Assembly: GCA_000751555.1 (NCBI GenBank)
Contig: CCEZ01000049.1
Coordinates: forward strand, 1 to 64,000
Length of the DNA: 64,000 nucleotides
Direction: 5' to 3'
Source of the DNA: Anaerosalibacter massiliensis
Lineage (GTDB): Bacteria; Bacillota; Clostridia; Tissierellales; Sporanaerobacteraceae
Positions 1 through 9,953 of the stretch are shown in pieces; the stretch's first letter is position 1; each line of letters opens with the position of its first letter. The position numbers and the translations under genes were made by a program. The notes beneath the pieces were generated by a model. The model was not told the DNA's origin. It ran no database searches and was given only the letters and a program-made list of their open reading frames with translations.

Positions 1-151
1 ATACTTTAGTTCTATTAAAGCACATCTAAAAAAATCAGTACTGGACATATAAGGGTTATTTACATTCTACTTTAGTTCTATTAAAGTGATGTATATAAAG
101 CTATTATCCGCTTCACTTCCCAATTTACATTCTACTTTAGTTCTATTAAAG
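1..151 (-). CRISPR. CRISPR array, leader-proximal end (type I-B)
   Basis: Two complete identical 29-nt repeats lie at 58-86 and 123-151, and a partial third occupies 1-20 with one mismatch at its first base. Spacers are at 21-57 (37 nt) and 87-122 (36 nt). Read on the minus strand the repeat starts CTTTAATAGAAC and ends GAATGTAAAT; the final ATGTAAAT is the usual crRNA 5' handle of clostridial type I-B repeats, so the array is transcribed on the minus strand, away from cas2. The array continues beyond the left edge. Length, regularity and proximity to cas2 make this secure. Confidence 0.96.
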
Positions 152-337
152 GCGTGTTTATGAAGGTGTTAGTTTTACTGATCTTGACTTTATATTTCTG
201 TCCATCTAAAAATTTCTATTAATTTATTAAGTAAAATTCCATAAAAACTATCTGCACTTTCTATCTAAAGATTGATTTTATGGTATTTGTCTATCTCCAT
301 AGTTTTTTGCATTACTATAGGTCGACAATAATAAATA
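152..337 (-). promoter_or_regulatory. CRISPR leader
   Basis: This AT-rich non-coding segment separates the cas2 stop codon (338-340) from the first repeat (ending at 151). In the inferred crRNA orientation it lies directly upstream of the leader-proximal repeat, where the leader and crRNA promoter belong. No ORF with a ribosome site is present. A weak repeat-like stretch at about 188-224 shares TTCTATTAA and a TTTATATT block with the repeat but needs an 8-nt insertion to align. I could not assign promoter boxes with confidence. Confidence 0.7.
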
Positions 338-616
338 TTAAAAAAAATTAGATGTTTTATCATCTTCTATTCCTAAAAACTCTTTCTCTAGCCATCTCTC
401 ATTTCTATTCTTAAATATAATAAGTGAATCTTTATCCTTTCTAATATAGCTATCTAACTCTGACTTCAATTTCATCAAATCTAGTTCTGTTAAGTTTCCT
501 TCAAATACAGACTTTTGTATATGAGTTAAATATTTTTTGCATATTTTAAAAGTATTCCTTGAAACTTTGGACCCTTTTTCATCTGTTAATATATCATACA
601 TCAATATTATATACAT
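338..616 (-). CDS. cas2: Cas2 CRISPR adaptation protein
   Basis: Cas2 forms the adaptation complex with Cas1 that integrates new spacers at the leader end. The protein (92 aa) begins MYIILMYDI, the typical first beta strand of the Cas2 ferredoxin-like fold with its conserved Asp (D8), and has the usual family length. The ATG at 616 is preferred because GGTGGTGATT precedes it; an upstream in-frame TTG at 634 would overlap the end of cas1. It is the last gene of the cas operon, 8 nt after cas1, and the leader and array follow directly. Confidence 0.93.
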   Translation of the reverse strand: MYIILMYDILTDEKGSKVSRNTFKICKKYLTHIQKSVFEGNLTELDLMKLKSELDSYIRKDKDSLIIFKNRNERWLEKEFLGIEDDKTSNFF

Positions 617-624
617 AAATATAA

Positions 625-1617
625 TCACCACCAAATTTTAAATCCTTCATATTCTTTTTCTCCAATTATATCTTTTATTAACTTGTAACATTCCAACCTA
701 ATAAGGTATCTATAAGATACATCTCTTTTTAATTCCTTGTGGTAAATAGTTTGAGCAAGTCTTCTATCATACTCCATTAATATTTTCTTTTTTCCAGATT
801 CTTTTATATATAAGAAATTGGATTCTTTTTCAAAATCATCTTCCGTGATCTGATTTTTATTTAACATAGAGAATATCATTCGTTCTCCAATCAAAGGTTT
901 GAATATCTCTGCTACATCTAAACACAAGGAAAATCTTTTAGTCCCAGGTTCATGTAAATAACTTATTGTAGGATTTAATTGAGTTTTATATATTTCACTT
1001 AATACAGTTGTATATATCAAGCTATTAACAAATGAAATTAGTGAATTAATCATATTGTCTGGTGGTCTTTTAACTCTTTTTTCAAATTTTATATCTTGTT
1101 TAATTATATCATTCCAAGTAGAATAATATACTTTTCTAATATTGCCTTCTATTCCCATAATTTCATTTATGCTATTACCATAATCTAATCTATTGCTAAG
1201 ACTTTGAACTTCTTTCATAGGCTCATCTAATTTTATACCTCTGCCATTATAATATCTTAAATTTCTATATATATTGGAAGAAGAAGTTTTCAATATTTCT
1301 TTTGCTAATTTTAATCTTTTTTCTATATTATCATAACATTTTACCTGTTGAACTAGCAAGTATCCACTAATATTAGATTCTCGTGGATAAAAGCTTCCAC
1401 TATAAAATCCATAATAATTAAATATATGCATTGTTATGCCTTTTTGAGATAAAAAGTTGAGCAATTTAGTATTCATGCTAACTTCACCAAAAAGATATAT
1501 TTCATCAGCTACTTCTGATTTAAGATTTTTAGATTCTCCTTCTAAAGTTGTAATAATAACATTATTATCCTTTCTTCTCAAATCTCCATCTTTAAAAATA
1601 TAAAATGTTTCTCCCAT
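625..1617 (-). CDS. cas1: Cas1 CRISPR integrase (type I-B)
   Basis: Cas1 is the metal-dependent integrase of spacer acquisition. The 330-aa length is typical of type I-B Cas1. The catalytic triad is visible as E157 (in GIEGNIRKVYY), H222 (YLHEPGTKRFSL) and D234 (LCLDVAEIFKP). The Arg/Lys-rich C-terminal helices that contact DNA are present, and the sequence ends in GFKIWW. An AAAGGAGCGAGG ribosome site precedes the ATG. The gene sits between cas4 (12-nt gap) and cas2 and forms the adaptation module with them. Confidence 0.97.
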   Translation of the reverse strand: MGETFYIFKDGDLRRKDNNVIITTLEGESKNLKSEVADEIYLFGEVSMNTKLLNFLSQKGITMHIFNYYGFYSGSFYPRESNISGYLLVQQVKCYDNIEKRLKLAKEILKTSSSNIYRNLRYYNGRGIKLDEPMKEVQSLSNRLDYGNSINEIMGIEGNIRKVYYSTWNDIIKQDIKFEKRVKRPPDNMINSLISFVNSLIYTTVLSEIYKTQLNPTISYLHEPGTKRFSLCLDVAEIFKPLIGERMIFSMLNKNQITEDDFEKESNFLYIKESGKKKILMEYDRRLAQTIYHKELKRDVSYRYLIRLECYKLIKDIIGEKEYEGFKIWW

Positions 1618-1629
1618 TTCCTCGCTCCT

Positions 1630-2121
1630 TTAAATATAGCAAAGTTCATAATAAGCACATTTCTTACAAACATTTTTATCTAAAGTATCTAAAGGTAAAT
1701 TTGATGATATGATTCTTTTTATATCTTCTATAATATTTTTTAATTTTTCCTCATCTTCTTCATTTAAAAATATTTCCTCTCTCTTTCTTAAAAGGGGATA
1801 GTCAAGTATCCCCTTTTCAATTTCTACTCCTTTATTTTTAAGAACCCATATATAATATTTAAGCTGCCATTTTGATGCTTCATCCATTTTTCTGGACTTT
1901 TTAACTTCATGTATAACTTTCCAATCTTTCAAAAAATCGATATTTATACTTTCATCTATTAGTATATGCTTTTTTTCTCTACCATAAGATGTTTCATCTA
2001 CTAATTTTCCAATGCCTACCAATTCACTATTAAACTCCATATTTAAATTATTTGAAAAATACCATAGTTTTCTTTTACATACAAAATAATAATATATCAT
2101 CACACCTGTTATCTTTTTCAT
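1630..2121 (-). CDS. cas4: Cas4 RecB-like exonuclease
   Basis: Cas4 trims prespacers and helps choose PAM-adjacent spacers. The 163-aa protein carries the Fe-S cysteines C15 near the N terminus and C152, C155 and C161 at the C terminus. A RecB-type nuclease core is visible: the E-x-K motif (E72, K74 in HEVKKSRK) and the downstream QLKYY helix. Length and cysteine spacing fit the type I-B Cas4 family. The gene follows cas3 by 28 nt and precedes cas1 by 12 nt. Confidence 0.95.
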   Translation of the reverse strand: MKKITGVMIYYYFVCKRKLWYFSNNLNMEFNSELVGIGKLVDETSYGREKKHILIDESINIDFLKDWKVIHEVKKSRKMDEASKWQLKYYIWVLKNKGVEIEKGILDYPLLRKREEIFLNEEDEEKLKNIIEDIKRIISSNLPLDTLDKNVCKKCAYYELCYI

Positions 2122-2149
2122 GGTATCACCTACTTTAAATAAGATAATC

Positions 2150-4381
2150 TTAGAAAGATCTGCTTTCAGGAGAAGTTTGTCCTTTTTTATTCTTGATAAC
2201 TTGGATACCTAATTCTTTTGAATAATTACAATTTAATATTGGTATTACCTCATTTCTATTTAATTTCATATATTCAATAATATTTCCTTCTGTTAAATAG
2301 TACTGAATACTTACAGTAAAATCTCTTAATCTGTTTCTAGCAATAATCTTATTATGCTTTATTTGTTGTCTTTCAGATGATAATATCTTTTTATCATATC
2401 TTTGTGATATTATATCTACATACTCTCTTATTTCTTCATAATTATCATCATATACTTGTTTTGGAATAACTGTTATTGTATTAATATTTCTAAATTTGCT
2501 TTTAATTTCTGCTTTAGACTTTTCAAAATCTTCTATTCTTTTTACATATTCAATATTGCTTTCAATAAGTTTATAATAATCTGTATCTTTTAAATTATCA
2601 GTAGTATATAAAGAATTTATTAAATCTACTTTATTTTTTTCTGTTAATATTCCATCTACATTTTTTAAATACTCTTTTGACAAATTAAATATTTCCCTAT
2701 CAACTACATAACCTACACCACTGCATTTCTTATTTCCACCATTAAACACATAGCAATTATATTCATCCTTAGTGAATTCTCTTTTCCTATAACATCTACC
2801 CATTCTTTGAAAAAGACCATTTATATCAGATAATTCTGTAATAAGTATATCAAAATCAATATCTAAAGATGCTTCTACTACTTGTGTAGTAACCCATATT
2901 CCAGATTCTATAGAATCCTTTTTACCTATTTCTAATATCGCATCTTCCTTTTCTTTTCTATCCTTTTTAATAAATCCACTATGAAATAAATTTAAATTCT
3001 TTACTTGCTTTTTCTTCAGCTGCTCGTATATTTCTTGGGCTTTTCTTACGGTATTGCAGATTACCAAAACTTTATTATTTTCATATAACTTAAGAATAGG
3101 GTCAATATTCATTTCACTTTCTATTATTTTTACATTATGTCTATTAAAAGTATTATCTATAAATGGTTTTTCGGGCATAGTAAACTCTATATTTTCCCTA
3201 TTTAAAAAATCTAATACTATATTTGGTAAGGTTGCAGTTAAAATAGTAAACTTTCCTCCTACTTTAGTTATGTATGATAAACCTATAATCAAATAAGCTA
3301 ATAAATCTGGTGAATACATTTGTATTTCATCTATTACCACTTTTGAATAAGATAATGTAGCTAATTTAGACTCAAAACCTCTGTATCTATAAACAAAATC
3401 AAATATTTGATCTAACGTACATATTGTAAGAGGTAGAGATAATTGCTTTGTTTTATTGTAATATTCATCTATATCCAAATCTTCCGTTTCTATATTTAAA
3501 TATTCACTATATGTATCCGAATGTAATAATCCCACTCTATCTTTAAAATCACATTTCAGAATTTTATGAGACACTCTTTTATATATTGAATTTATAGCAG
3601 TTTTTAATGGAAGAGTAAAGAATCCTTTATTATCTCCAATCCATAATAGTCCTGCTTCTGTTTTTCCCATTCCAGTTTGAGCTACTACAATAACATTTTC
3701 ATTTTGATGGTCTATCATATAATTCTGAAGTTCATTCCAATCTGAGTCTGGATTTTCCTTCCTCCAATCTTCCATCATATTATTCATACTATACATTAGA
3801 AAATTATTTTCTTTTTCAACTTCTATATACCCACTGGCAGCATAATCAATTCTATTTAAAAATCCTTTTATCATAACATATTTAAAGAATAACTTTTCAT
3901 CTTCCTTTTCGTAAATTCTATCATTACAAAAATATTTTGCACTTATTTTCTTTACTTTTATGTCTTGAACTTTATTATAGCTAAAGTTATTAATCTCATT
4001 TTTCAATAGTTCTATCTCATTATTTATTAATTCATTATCGTAATTAAAATCTCTATCATGATGATAAGCTATAGAATGAGCCAATAATTTTATTTGTTCA
4101 TTTGTATATCCATTCATTTTTAGTTCTCTTGTATTAAGAAAAGCTAGACTTAATATTCCATGAGGAACTTCATCTTTATATCTTTTCCCATACTCAATTT
4201 TTTGTTGAAACTTTAAATTCATCTTCCCAAAATCATGATATAAGCAAGCAAGATATAATATGTTCCAATCTATTTTTAAGTCAGAATATATTCTTTTGAA
4301 TATTTCATAGTTTTTCAATAAATTATCTGTATGTTCATATATTGTTTCTTGAGGATTAGACTTTGCTAAATATTTATTCAA
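2150..4381 (-). CDS. cas3: Cas3 helicase-nuclease
   Basis: Cas3 is the effector nuclease-helicase recruited by Cascade to degrade the non-target strand. The 743-aa protein has an N-terminal HD nuclease (H17, H49-D50 in LYHDFGK, H107-H108, D179 in NRIDYAA). A superfamily 2 helicase follows, with Walker A TGMGKT at 236-241, DEIQ at 351-354 and a motif VI QRMGRCYRKR near residue 530. HD and helicase are fused in one chain, as is usual in type I-B. The gene is separated from cas5 by a 106-nt gap containing a stem-loop, unlike the overlapping effector genes upstream. Confidence 0.96.
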   Translation of the reverse strand: MNKYLAKSNPQETIYEHTDNLLKNYEIFKRIYSDLKIDWNILYLACLYHDFGKMNLKFQQKIEYGKRYKDEVPHGILSLAFLNTRELKMNGYTNEQIKLLAHSIAYHHDRDFNYDNELINNEIELLKNEINNFSYNKVQDIKVKKISAKYFCNDRIYEKEDEKLFFKYVMIKGFLNRIDYAASGYIEVEKENNFLMYSMNNMMEDWRKENPDSDWNELQNYMIDHQNENVIVVAQTGMGKTEAGLLWIGDNKGFFTLPLKTAINSIYKRVSHKILKCDFKDRVGLLHSDTYSEYLNIETEDLDIDEYYNKTKQLSLPLTICTLDQIFDFVYRYRGFESKLATLSYSKVVIDEIQMYSPDLLAYLIIGLSYITKVGGKFTILTATLPNIVLDFLNRENIEFTMPEKPFIDNTFNRHNVKIIESEMNIDPILKLYENNKVLVICNTVRKAQEIYEQLKKKQVKNLNLFHSGFIKKDRKEKEDAILEIGKKDSIESGIWVTTQVVEASLDIDFDILITELSDINGLFQRMGRCYRKREFTKDEYNCYVFNGGNKKCSGVGYVVDREIFNLSKEYLKNVDGILTEKNKVDLINSLYTTDNLKDTDYYKLIESNIEYVKRIEDFEKSKAEIKSKFRNINTITVIPKQVYDDNYEEIREYVDIISQRYDKKILSSERQQIKHNKIIARNRLRDFTVSIQYYLTEGNIIEYMKLNRNEVIPILNCNYSKELGIQVIKNKKGQTSPESRSF

Positions 4382-4410
4382 TATAATCCCTCCATAAAGT
4401 AAAACTTAAT

Positions 4411-4433
4411 TCAGGGGAACTTTCTTCCCCTGA
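4411..4433 (-). promoter_or_regulatory. Stem-loop between cas5 and cas3
   Basis: A perfect 9-bp inverted repeat (TCAGGGGAA / TTCCCCTGA, 5-nt loop) lies in the only large gap of the cas operon. On the minus strand it is followed by AATTAAGTTTTACTTT, a poor U-tract, so it is more likely an attenuator, RNA-processing or stabilising hairpin than a full terminator. It would separate expression of the Cascade genes from cas3 and the adaptation genes. The GC-rich stem stands out in an AT-rich locus. Confidence 0.6.
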
Positions 4434-4487
4434 GTATTATATATACTAATCATAAACTAATAACTATTTATTTTTTATACAATAAAA

Positions 4488-6113
<1,626 letters not shown>

Positions 6114-6114
<1 letters not shown>

Positions 6115-7784
6115 TATTTATCCCCTCCAACTTTATTAGTCTCTTCTTTGCCTTCTATCAATCCAGTCACAAAAGCGTATCCAATATTTTTAAATGCTAG
6201 ATCATCTTTCAATCCTTCTAAAAATATTGAAGGAACAGATTTTTGAGCATATAGATAACAATTTAATACAGTATCCATAAACATATCCTTGTTATTTACT
6301 TTTAATGAATTTAAAAGTCTATAGGCAATACCATTTAACTTATCTTCAGCCTTTTTCCCTCTATATGCTTTTTTTAAATCCTCGCCGAATTCATTTGATT
6401 GTTTAATAATATATTTATCCAAATTCTCCATATAACCTATCCCCTCCAAAAATCTAAAGTTTATATTTAACATTCTAACTATTTGCATAGTTGAAAAATG
6501 ACAATTTTTAAGGCTAGATAACCTATATACTAATAATTTATGAATTAATATAAATAGATTTTGATTATTTAACAAACTATCTATAACCAAATCATAAATA
6601 TTAAAATAAGTATTTCCCTCTTTAAAACCACATTTAATAAGCTTATTTAAATCGTGCCTAGAGTCATAAATAACTCTAAGTATTTTTCTAGATAATAAAT
6701 TAAATTTATATTTTTCATCTTCAAATCTAATAACTTGAATATCAGATAATTCATATTTTACTTTATCACTAAATTGCTCTTGAATGGAATTAACTAACGC
6801 TCTGTAAGTAAGTGAAGTTTTCATTTCATGTTCTTTTAAAATCTCATTCTTTACCTTATAGTTAATATCAATTGCATTTTCCATACTAGAGTTATCATTA
6901 ATATATAAACCTTTATTATATACATATGTTATCCCTGCTGGAGTACATGAGTAAACTAATTTACATATTGGACAAATTGCTACATCATTATTAAATTCCC
7001 ATACATGTGAAGACTTTTTATTAACATCAAATCCTGTTTGATTTAAAAAGCTCAAAGTATTTTTTAAATTATTCATATTTCTATCACAAACAAAACAATT
7101 ATATCTAAATTTGGTTTTATCTAAAGATAAATATTCTTCAACAGGGTTGATAAAATCATTCTTATAATCAATATACATATTTTTTTCTTTAGTTCGAGGA
7201 TTTAAGAAGCAAACTCCATCCCAAGCATTTCTAATAATAGTATAAATCACATTTTTACCAGCTATATATTTTTTCCCTTGTTCAGAATTACAATAGTCAA
7301 TTATGATTTTTATTACATTAAAAACATCCTTTACCTCAGAAATCTTATCTTTTATTTTTTCATTCTTTTTCAATCTAATTCTAGATAACTTTTTTTCTAA
7401 TAATAAGATATCAGTATCACTTTCTATTAACTTATAAGCAGCTTTATAACTATCACTTTTTAAATATTTTTTTAATACATCAGATATATAAATATTTAAA
7501 TTGTCTAAACTATCTTCATTAAAATTCTTAAAATCACTTTCTTCATAAGAATCTATTAAATTTTTATAAGAGACAATTTTATACCAAGATAAATTTTCTT
7601 CATATTTACTAATAAAATAATTAAAATATTTTTCTTCAAATTTTTCTAGAATTTCGGAGTCAAATTCAAGATAATTTTCATCAAAATTAACTGTATCTCC
7701 ATTTTTTTCAAGAATATTATATAACCCTACTAATCCTGAATTATATAACCAATCTCCCATCTCTAATCTTATCTTTTCTCCCAA
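6114..7784 (-). CDS. cas8b: Cas8b1/Cst1 large Cascade subunit
   Basis: This is the large subunit of type I-B Cascade, expected to recognise the PAM and recruit Cas3. The 556-aa protein has the family's central zinc-ribbon, C230-C233 (YNCFVCDRN) and C271-C274 (AICPICKLVYSC), with aromatic- and lysine-rich flanks. Large Cas8 proteins are poorly conserved, so assignment to the Cst1/Cas8b1 group rests on the zinc-ribbon, size and neighbours. Start is TTG with an excellent GGAGGTG site 6 nt upstream. It begins 11 nt after cas6 and overlaps cas7 by one base. Confidence 0.92.
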
Positions 7785-7795
7785 ATTCTCACCTC

Positions 7796-8521
7796 CTATA
7801 CTAAATCTACCATTCCAAAGCCTGTACTTTTTTGACTTCCTATTCCTGCTTTATAAAGATAGTCTAATATATAAGGCTTTGCTTTGATTTTTAGCCTACA
7901 AATATTAGATAACACTTCAATACCATAATTTTTCACTTTTACTTCTTTATTACCTAGGACTTCAAATTCTATTTCTTCTATATCTAATATTCTGTCTTCT
8001 CCAAATTCAGATTTTAATTGATATTTTAAATTATTGATAAATACTTCTTGTCCCTTTAAATCTTTTAGTGAATGATACCAAGTTTTTTTATTATCTCCAC
8101 AATGTTCCCTAACAGATATGGGACTAAGGGTTTTATAAATTACTTCATTTTCTGTTATAGTCTTTTCTTTATTTAAATTTATTTTATTTACTTTTATGGT
8201 ATTGTTTTTTATTGGGTACTCTAGTCCTTTATTCTTCAAGAAGGAATTATAGAACATTATTCCATCCTTCATATCATAAGTAGAAAAATTTAAAATTATT
8301 TTTTTTTCTGGAATAACTATCTCTTCTCTTAAAAATTTACAATTTCCCATATATAATGCAAAAGTGAAAGTTTTCTTTTTGTTTGGTATTTGTTTATACA
8401 GCTCTATAAAATAATCTTTATCATATGAATTAAAATTATGCTTCATCAATGATAGAATTATCCTATTTTTATCTTTAGGAATAATCTCATTTTCTAATAA
8501 TAGTTCTACATTAAATCTCAT
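7796..8521 (-). CDS. cas6: Cas6 pre-crRNA endoribonuclease
   Basis: Cas6 cleaves pre-crRNA within each repeat, leaving the 8-nt handle. The protein (241 aa) has a double RAMP layout: an N-terminal MRFNVELLLE strand, a candidate catalytic His (H28 in LMKHNFNSYD) and the C-terminal glycine-rich loop GIGSQKSTGFGMV that binds RNA. The ATG at 8521 is preferred over an in-frame start at 8557 because AAAGGGGTG lies 6 nt upstream, and the longer form would begin inside a palindromic operator. It is the first gene of the cas operon. Confidence 0.94.
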   Translation of the reverse strand: MRFNVELLLENEIIPKDKNRIILSLMKHNFNSYDKDYFIELYKQIPNKKKTFTFALYMGNCKFLREEIVIPEKKIILNFSTYDMKDGIMFYNSFLKNKGLEYPIKNNTIKVNKINLNKEKTITENEVIYKTLSPISVREHCGDNKKTWYHSLKDLKGQEVFINNLKYQLKSEFGEDRILDIEEIEFEVLGNKEVKVKNYGIEVLSNICRLKIKAKPYILDYLYKAGIGSQKSTGFGMVDLV

Positions 8522-8536
8522 ATTTTCACCCCTTTC

Positions 8537-8585
8537 TATAACAATGTTACCATACAATCATGAAATATATAGTAACATTGTTATA
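8537..8585. promoter_or_regulatory. Paired palindromic operators upstream of cas6
   Basis: Two copies of the 11-bp palindrome TAACANTGTTA lie at 8539-8549 and 8573-8583. They sit inside a larger inverted repeat with 14-bp perfect arms (8537-8550 and 8572-8585). Centre-to-centre spacing is 34 bp, about three helical turns. The proximal copy ends 16 bp before the cas6 ATG. Perfect symmetry and helical phasing suggest binding of a dimeric repressor or activator to the cas promoter or leader. The WYL regulator upstream is the obvious candidate protein, but this is inference. Confidence 0.7.
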
Positions 8586-8648
8586 ATTTTTTACTTTTCA
8601 AACCTATATATATTTAAAGATAAAAATTTACATCGTATTCAATTTTAT

Positions 8649-8677
8649 GTTTACATTAATATTTATTTCTATTTTAA
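8649..8677 (-). repeat. Degenerate CRISPR repeat (array orientation)
   Basis: An ungapped 29-nt alignment to the array repeat gives 20 of 29 identities, including the TTTACATT handle end and TTCTATT near the other end. It has the same orientation as the array. It lies about 130 bp upstream of the cas6 start and overlaps the left arm of a perfect palindrome. High AT content inflates chance similarity, so this copy is less certain than those at 8886-8973. Confidence 0.5.
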
Positions 8678-8700
8678 TAAAAAAGTTTTTTATTAAAATA
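8670..8700. promoter_or_regulatory. Perfect 31-bp palindrome
   Basis: The arms at 8670-8684 (TATTTTAATAAAAAA) and 8686-8700 are exact reverse complements around a single central G. It has no GC stem, so it is unlikely to be an intrinsic terminator. It could be a protein-binding site or an RNA hairpin directly 3' of the orphan Shine-Dalgarno sequence at 8707-8718. Confidence 0.65.
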
Positions 8701-8706
8701 AAAATA

Positions 8707-8718
8707 ATCACCTCCTTT
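8707..8718 (-). promoter_or_regulatory. Perfect Shine-Dalgarno sequence without an ORF
   Basis: The minus strand carries AAAGGAGGTGAT, a full match to the 16S rRNA anti-Shine-Dalgarno sequence. No ATG, and no GTG or TTG at a workable spacing, follows within about 20 nt; the frame at normal spacing begins ATT TTT ATT. It lies nearly 190 bp upstream of cas6, so it cannot serve that gene. A strong ribosome site without an ORF beside degenerate CRISPR repeats recalls the toxin RNA (CreT) of CreTA modules. That parallel is inference. Confidence 0.55.
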
Positions 8719-8885
8719 GCTAATTCGCATAATTATAATTTCTTTATTAAAATTTATTATATCCTATAAGTTTAATTTTATTCTCCCATTATAATTATGG
8801 TCTATACTAATTAAAAAAACGATATTTTTTGTAAATATTGTTTATTTTTCATTTTTTATGTTCATAATGTATTTATAGAAAATCT

Positions 8886-8973
8886 TTTTAATAGAACCAA
8901 TTATAATGGAATGTAAAATTATATTTATGTTCTATTAAACTAAATTTTAATAGAACTATATTAGAATAAAAAA
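8886..8973 (+). repeat. Degenerate CRISPR mini-array upstream of the cas operon
   Basis: Two repeat-like units lie head to tail in the orientation opposite to the main array. Unit 1 (8886-8919) has TTTAATAGAAC and GAATGTAAA exactly as in the repeat, but its middle is 4 nt longer. Unit 2 (8945-8973) aligns without gaps at 23 of 29 positions and keeps TTTAATAGAACTA and TAGAAT. They are separated by 25 nt, which contains a third, inverted copy of TTTAATAGAAC (8929-8939) forming an 11-bp-arm hairpin with unit 2. Possible roles are a CreR/CreA-like guide RNA, a binding site for a repeat-recognising protein, or a fossil array. Confidence 0.75.
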
Positions 8974-8999
8974 TTAATACTAAACTTCTTTCGTATTTT

Positions 9000-9953
9000 T
9001 TACTCATATATTTTCCTTATTTTATTAACCTCCTCTAATATCTCATCTCTAAGTCTAATGGGTTCAATTACTTCTGCTAAACTTCCCATACTCATAACCC
9101 AGGATTTTATTTCTTTATATCCCTTTAGTTTTGCTTCAAAGTATATAGTTTCATTATCTATTTCTTCTATTTTTTGATTCGTGGAATATTGTCTTTCTCT
9201 TACTATCTGACTCATGGGGTAATGTATTTTTAATTTTAAAATAATAGGTTCATCATTAAAAATTCCAAAGGATTTATTTATAATTTCTTTTAAATTATAT
9301 TCATTGTTGATTTTAAATTTATCTTTTAATATCTCATATTTATTAATTCTTAAAAACTTAAAAAACCTAATTTCCTTTCTCAACTCACAATATCCATAAA
9401 GATATAAAGAGCCTTCATAATCAAATACCCCATAAGGATGAACTATTCTAGTTGTAAATTTAGGTCCATTCCCATTATAATCTATAGAGCTATAATTAAT
9501 TTCTACTTTATTTTTTCTTCCAATGGCTTTGTTAATATTAGTCCATATGTGCTTTTCTTTTTCTTTCATTTCTATAGGCTTTAATATATTTTTATTATAG
9601 TAAGAAATATCTTCAAAATCTTTTTTAGCATTAAGAATCTTACTAGATAATGTTTCAAACTCTGTTGCATATGTATAATTACCACTTTGTATTACTTCAT
9701 TTGCCATTTTTAAAGCTTCCAATTCCTCTTCTGTAATACCAATACCTTTTAAATTTAAGGTATTCTGTAAATAATATCCCCCATTTCTACCTCTTTTTGA
9801 TCCTATGTATATTCTTGCCTTTTCTAAATCATTTTTATATTCATTTACCATACGTGGACTTACTTCTAATATATCAGCTATTTCTTCAACTTTCATAATA
9901 CTTCTCACTTGTAAAAGCATATACATTTGCAATGCATTAGAAACTTTTGACAT
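9000..9953 (-). CDS. WYL-domain transcriptional regulator
   Basis: The protein (317 aa) has an N-terminal winged helix (VEEIADILEVSPRMVNEYKND, about residues 20-45), a WYL domain (about 145-215, with IVHPYGVFDYEGSLYLYGYC and RFFKFLRI) and a C-terminal WCX-like extension. WYL proteins sense nucleic-acid or nucleotide ligands and several control CRISPR-Cas operons. The gene ends 0.44 kb upstream of cas6 on the same strand, and the gap contains repeat-like and palindromic sites, so it probably regulates the cas operon. AAAGGGGATTTAAATG marks the start. Confidence 0.88.
   Translation of the reverse strand: MSKVSNALQMYMLLQVRSIMKVEEIADILEVSPRMVNEYKNDLEKARIYIGSKRGRNGGYYLQNTLNLKGIGITEEELEALKMANEVIQSGNYTYATEFETLSSKILNAKKDFEDISYYNKNILKPIEMKEKEKHIWTNINKAIGRKNKVEINYSSIDYNGNGPKFTTRIVHPYGVFDYEGSLYLYGYCELRKEIRFFKFLRINKYEILKDKFKINNEYNLKEIINKSFGIFNDEPIILKLKIHYPMSQIVRERQYSTNQKIEEIDNETIYFEAKLKGYKEIKSWVMSMGSLAEVIEPIRLRDEILEEVNKIRKIYE

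Noticed and set aside
188-224. A possible fourth, degenerate CRISPR repeat after the third repeat
   Set aside because: The spacing from 151 (36 nt) fits a spacer and TTCTATTAA matches, but alignment needs an 8-nt insertion, and in the inferred orientation this position is the leader, where a degenerate terminal repeat is not expected.
8674-8730. An 18-codon ATG ORF containing the strong ribosome site upstream of cas6
   Set aside because: It has no ribosome site of its own and low-complexity content; the ribosome site lies inside it, so a real gene is unlikely.
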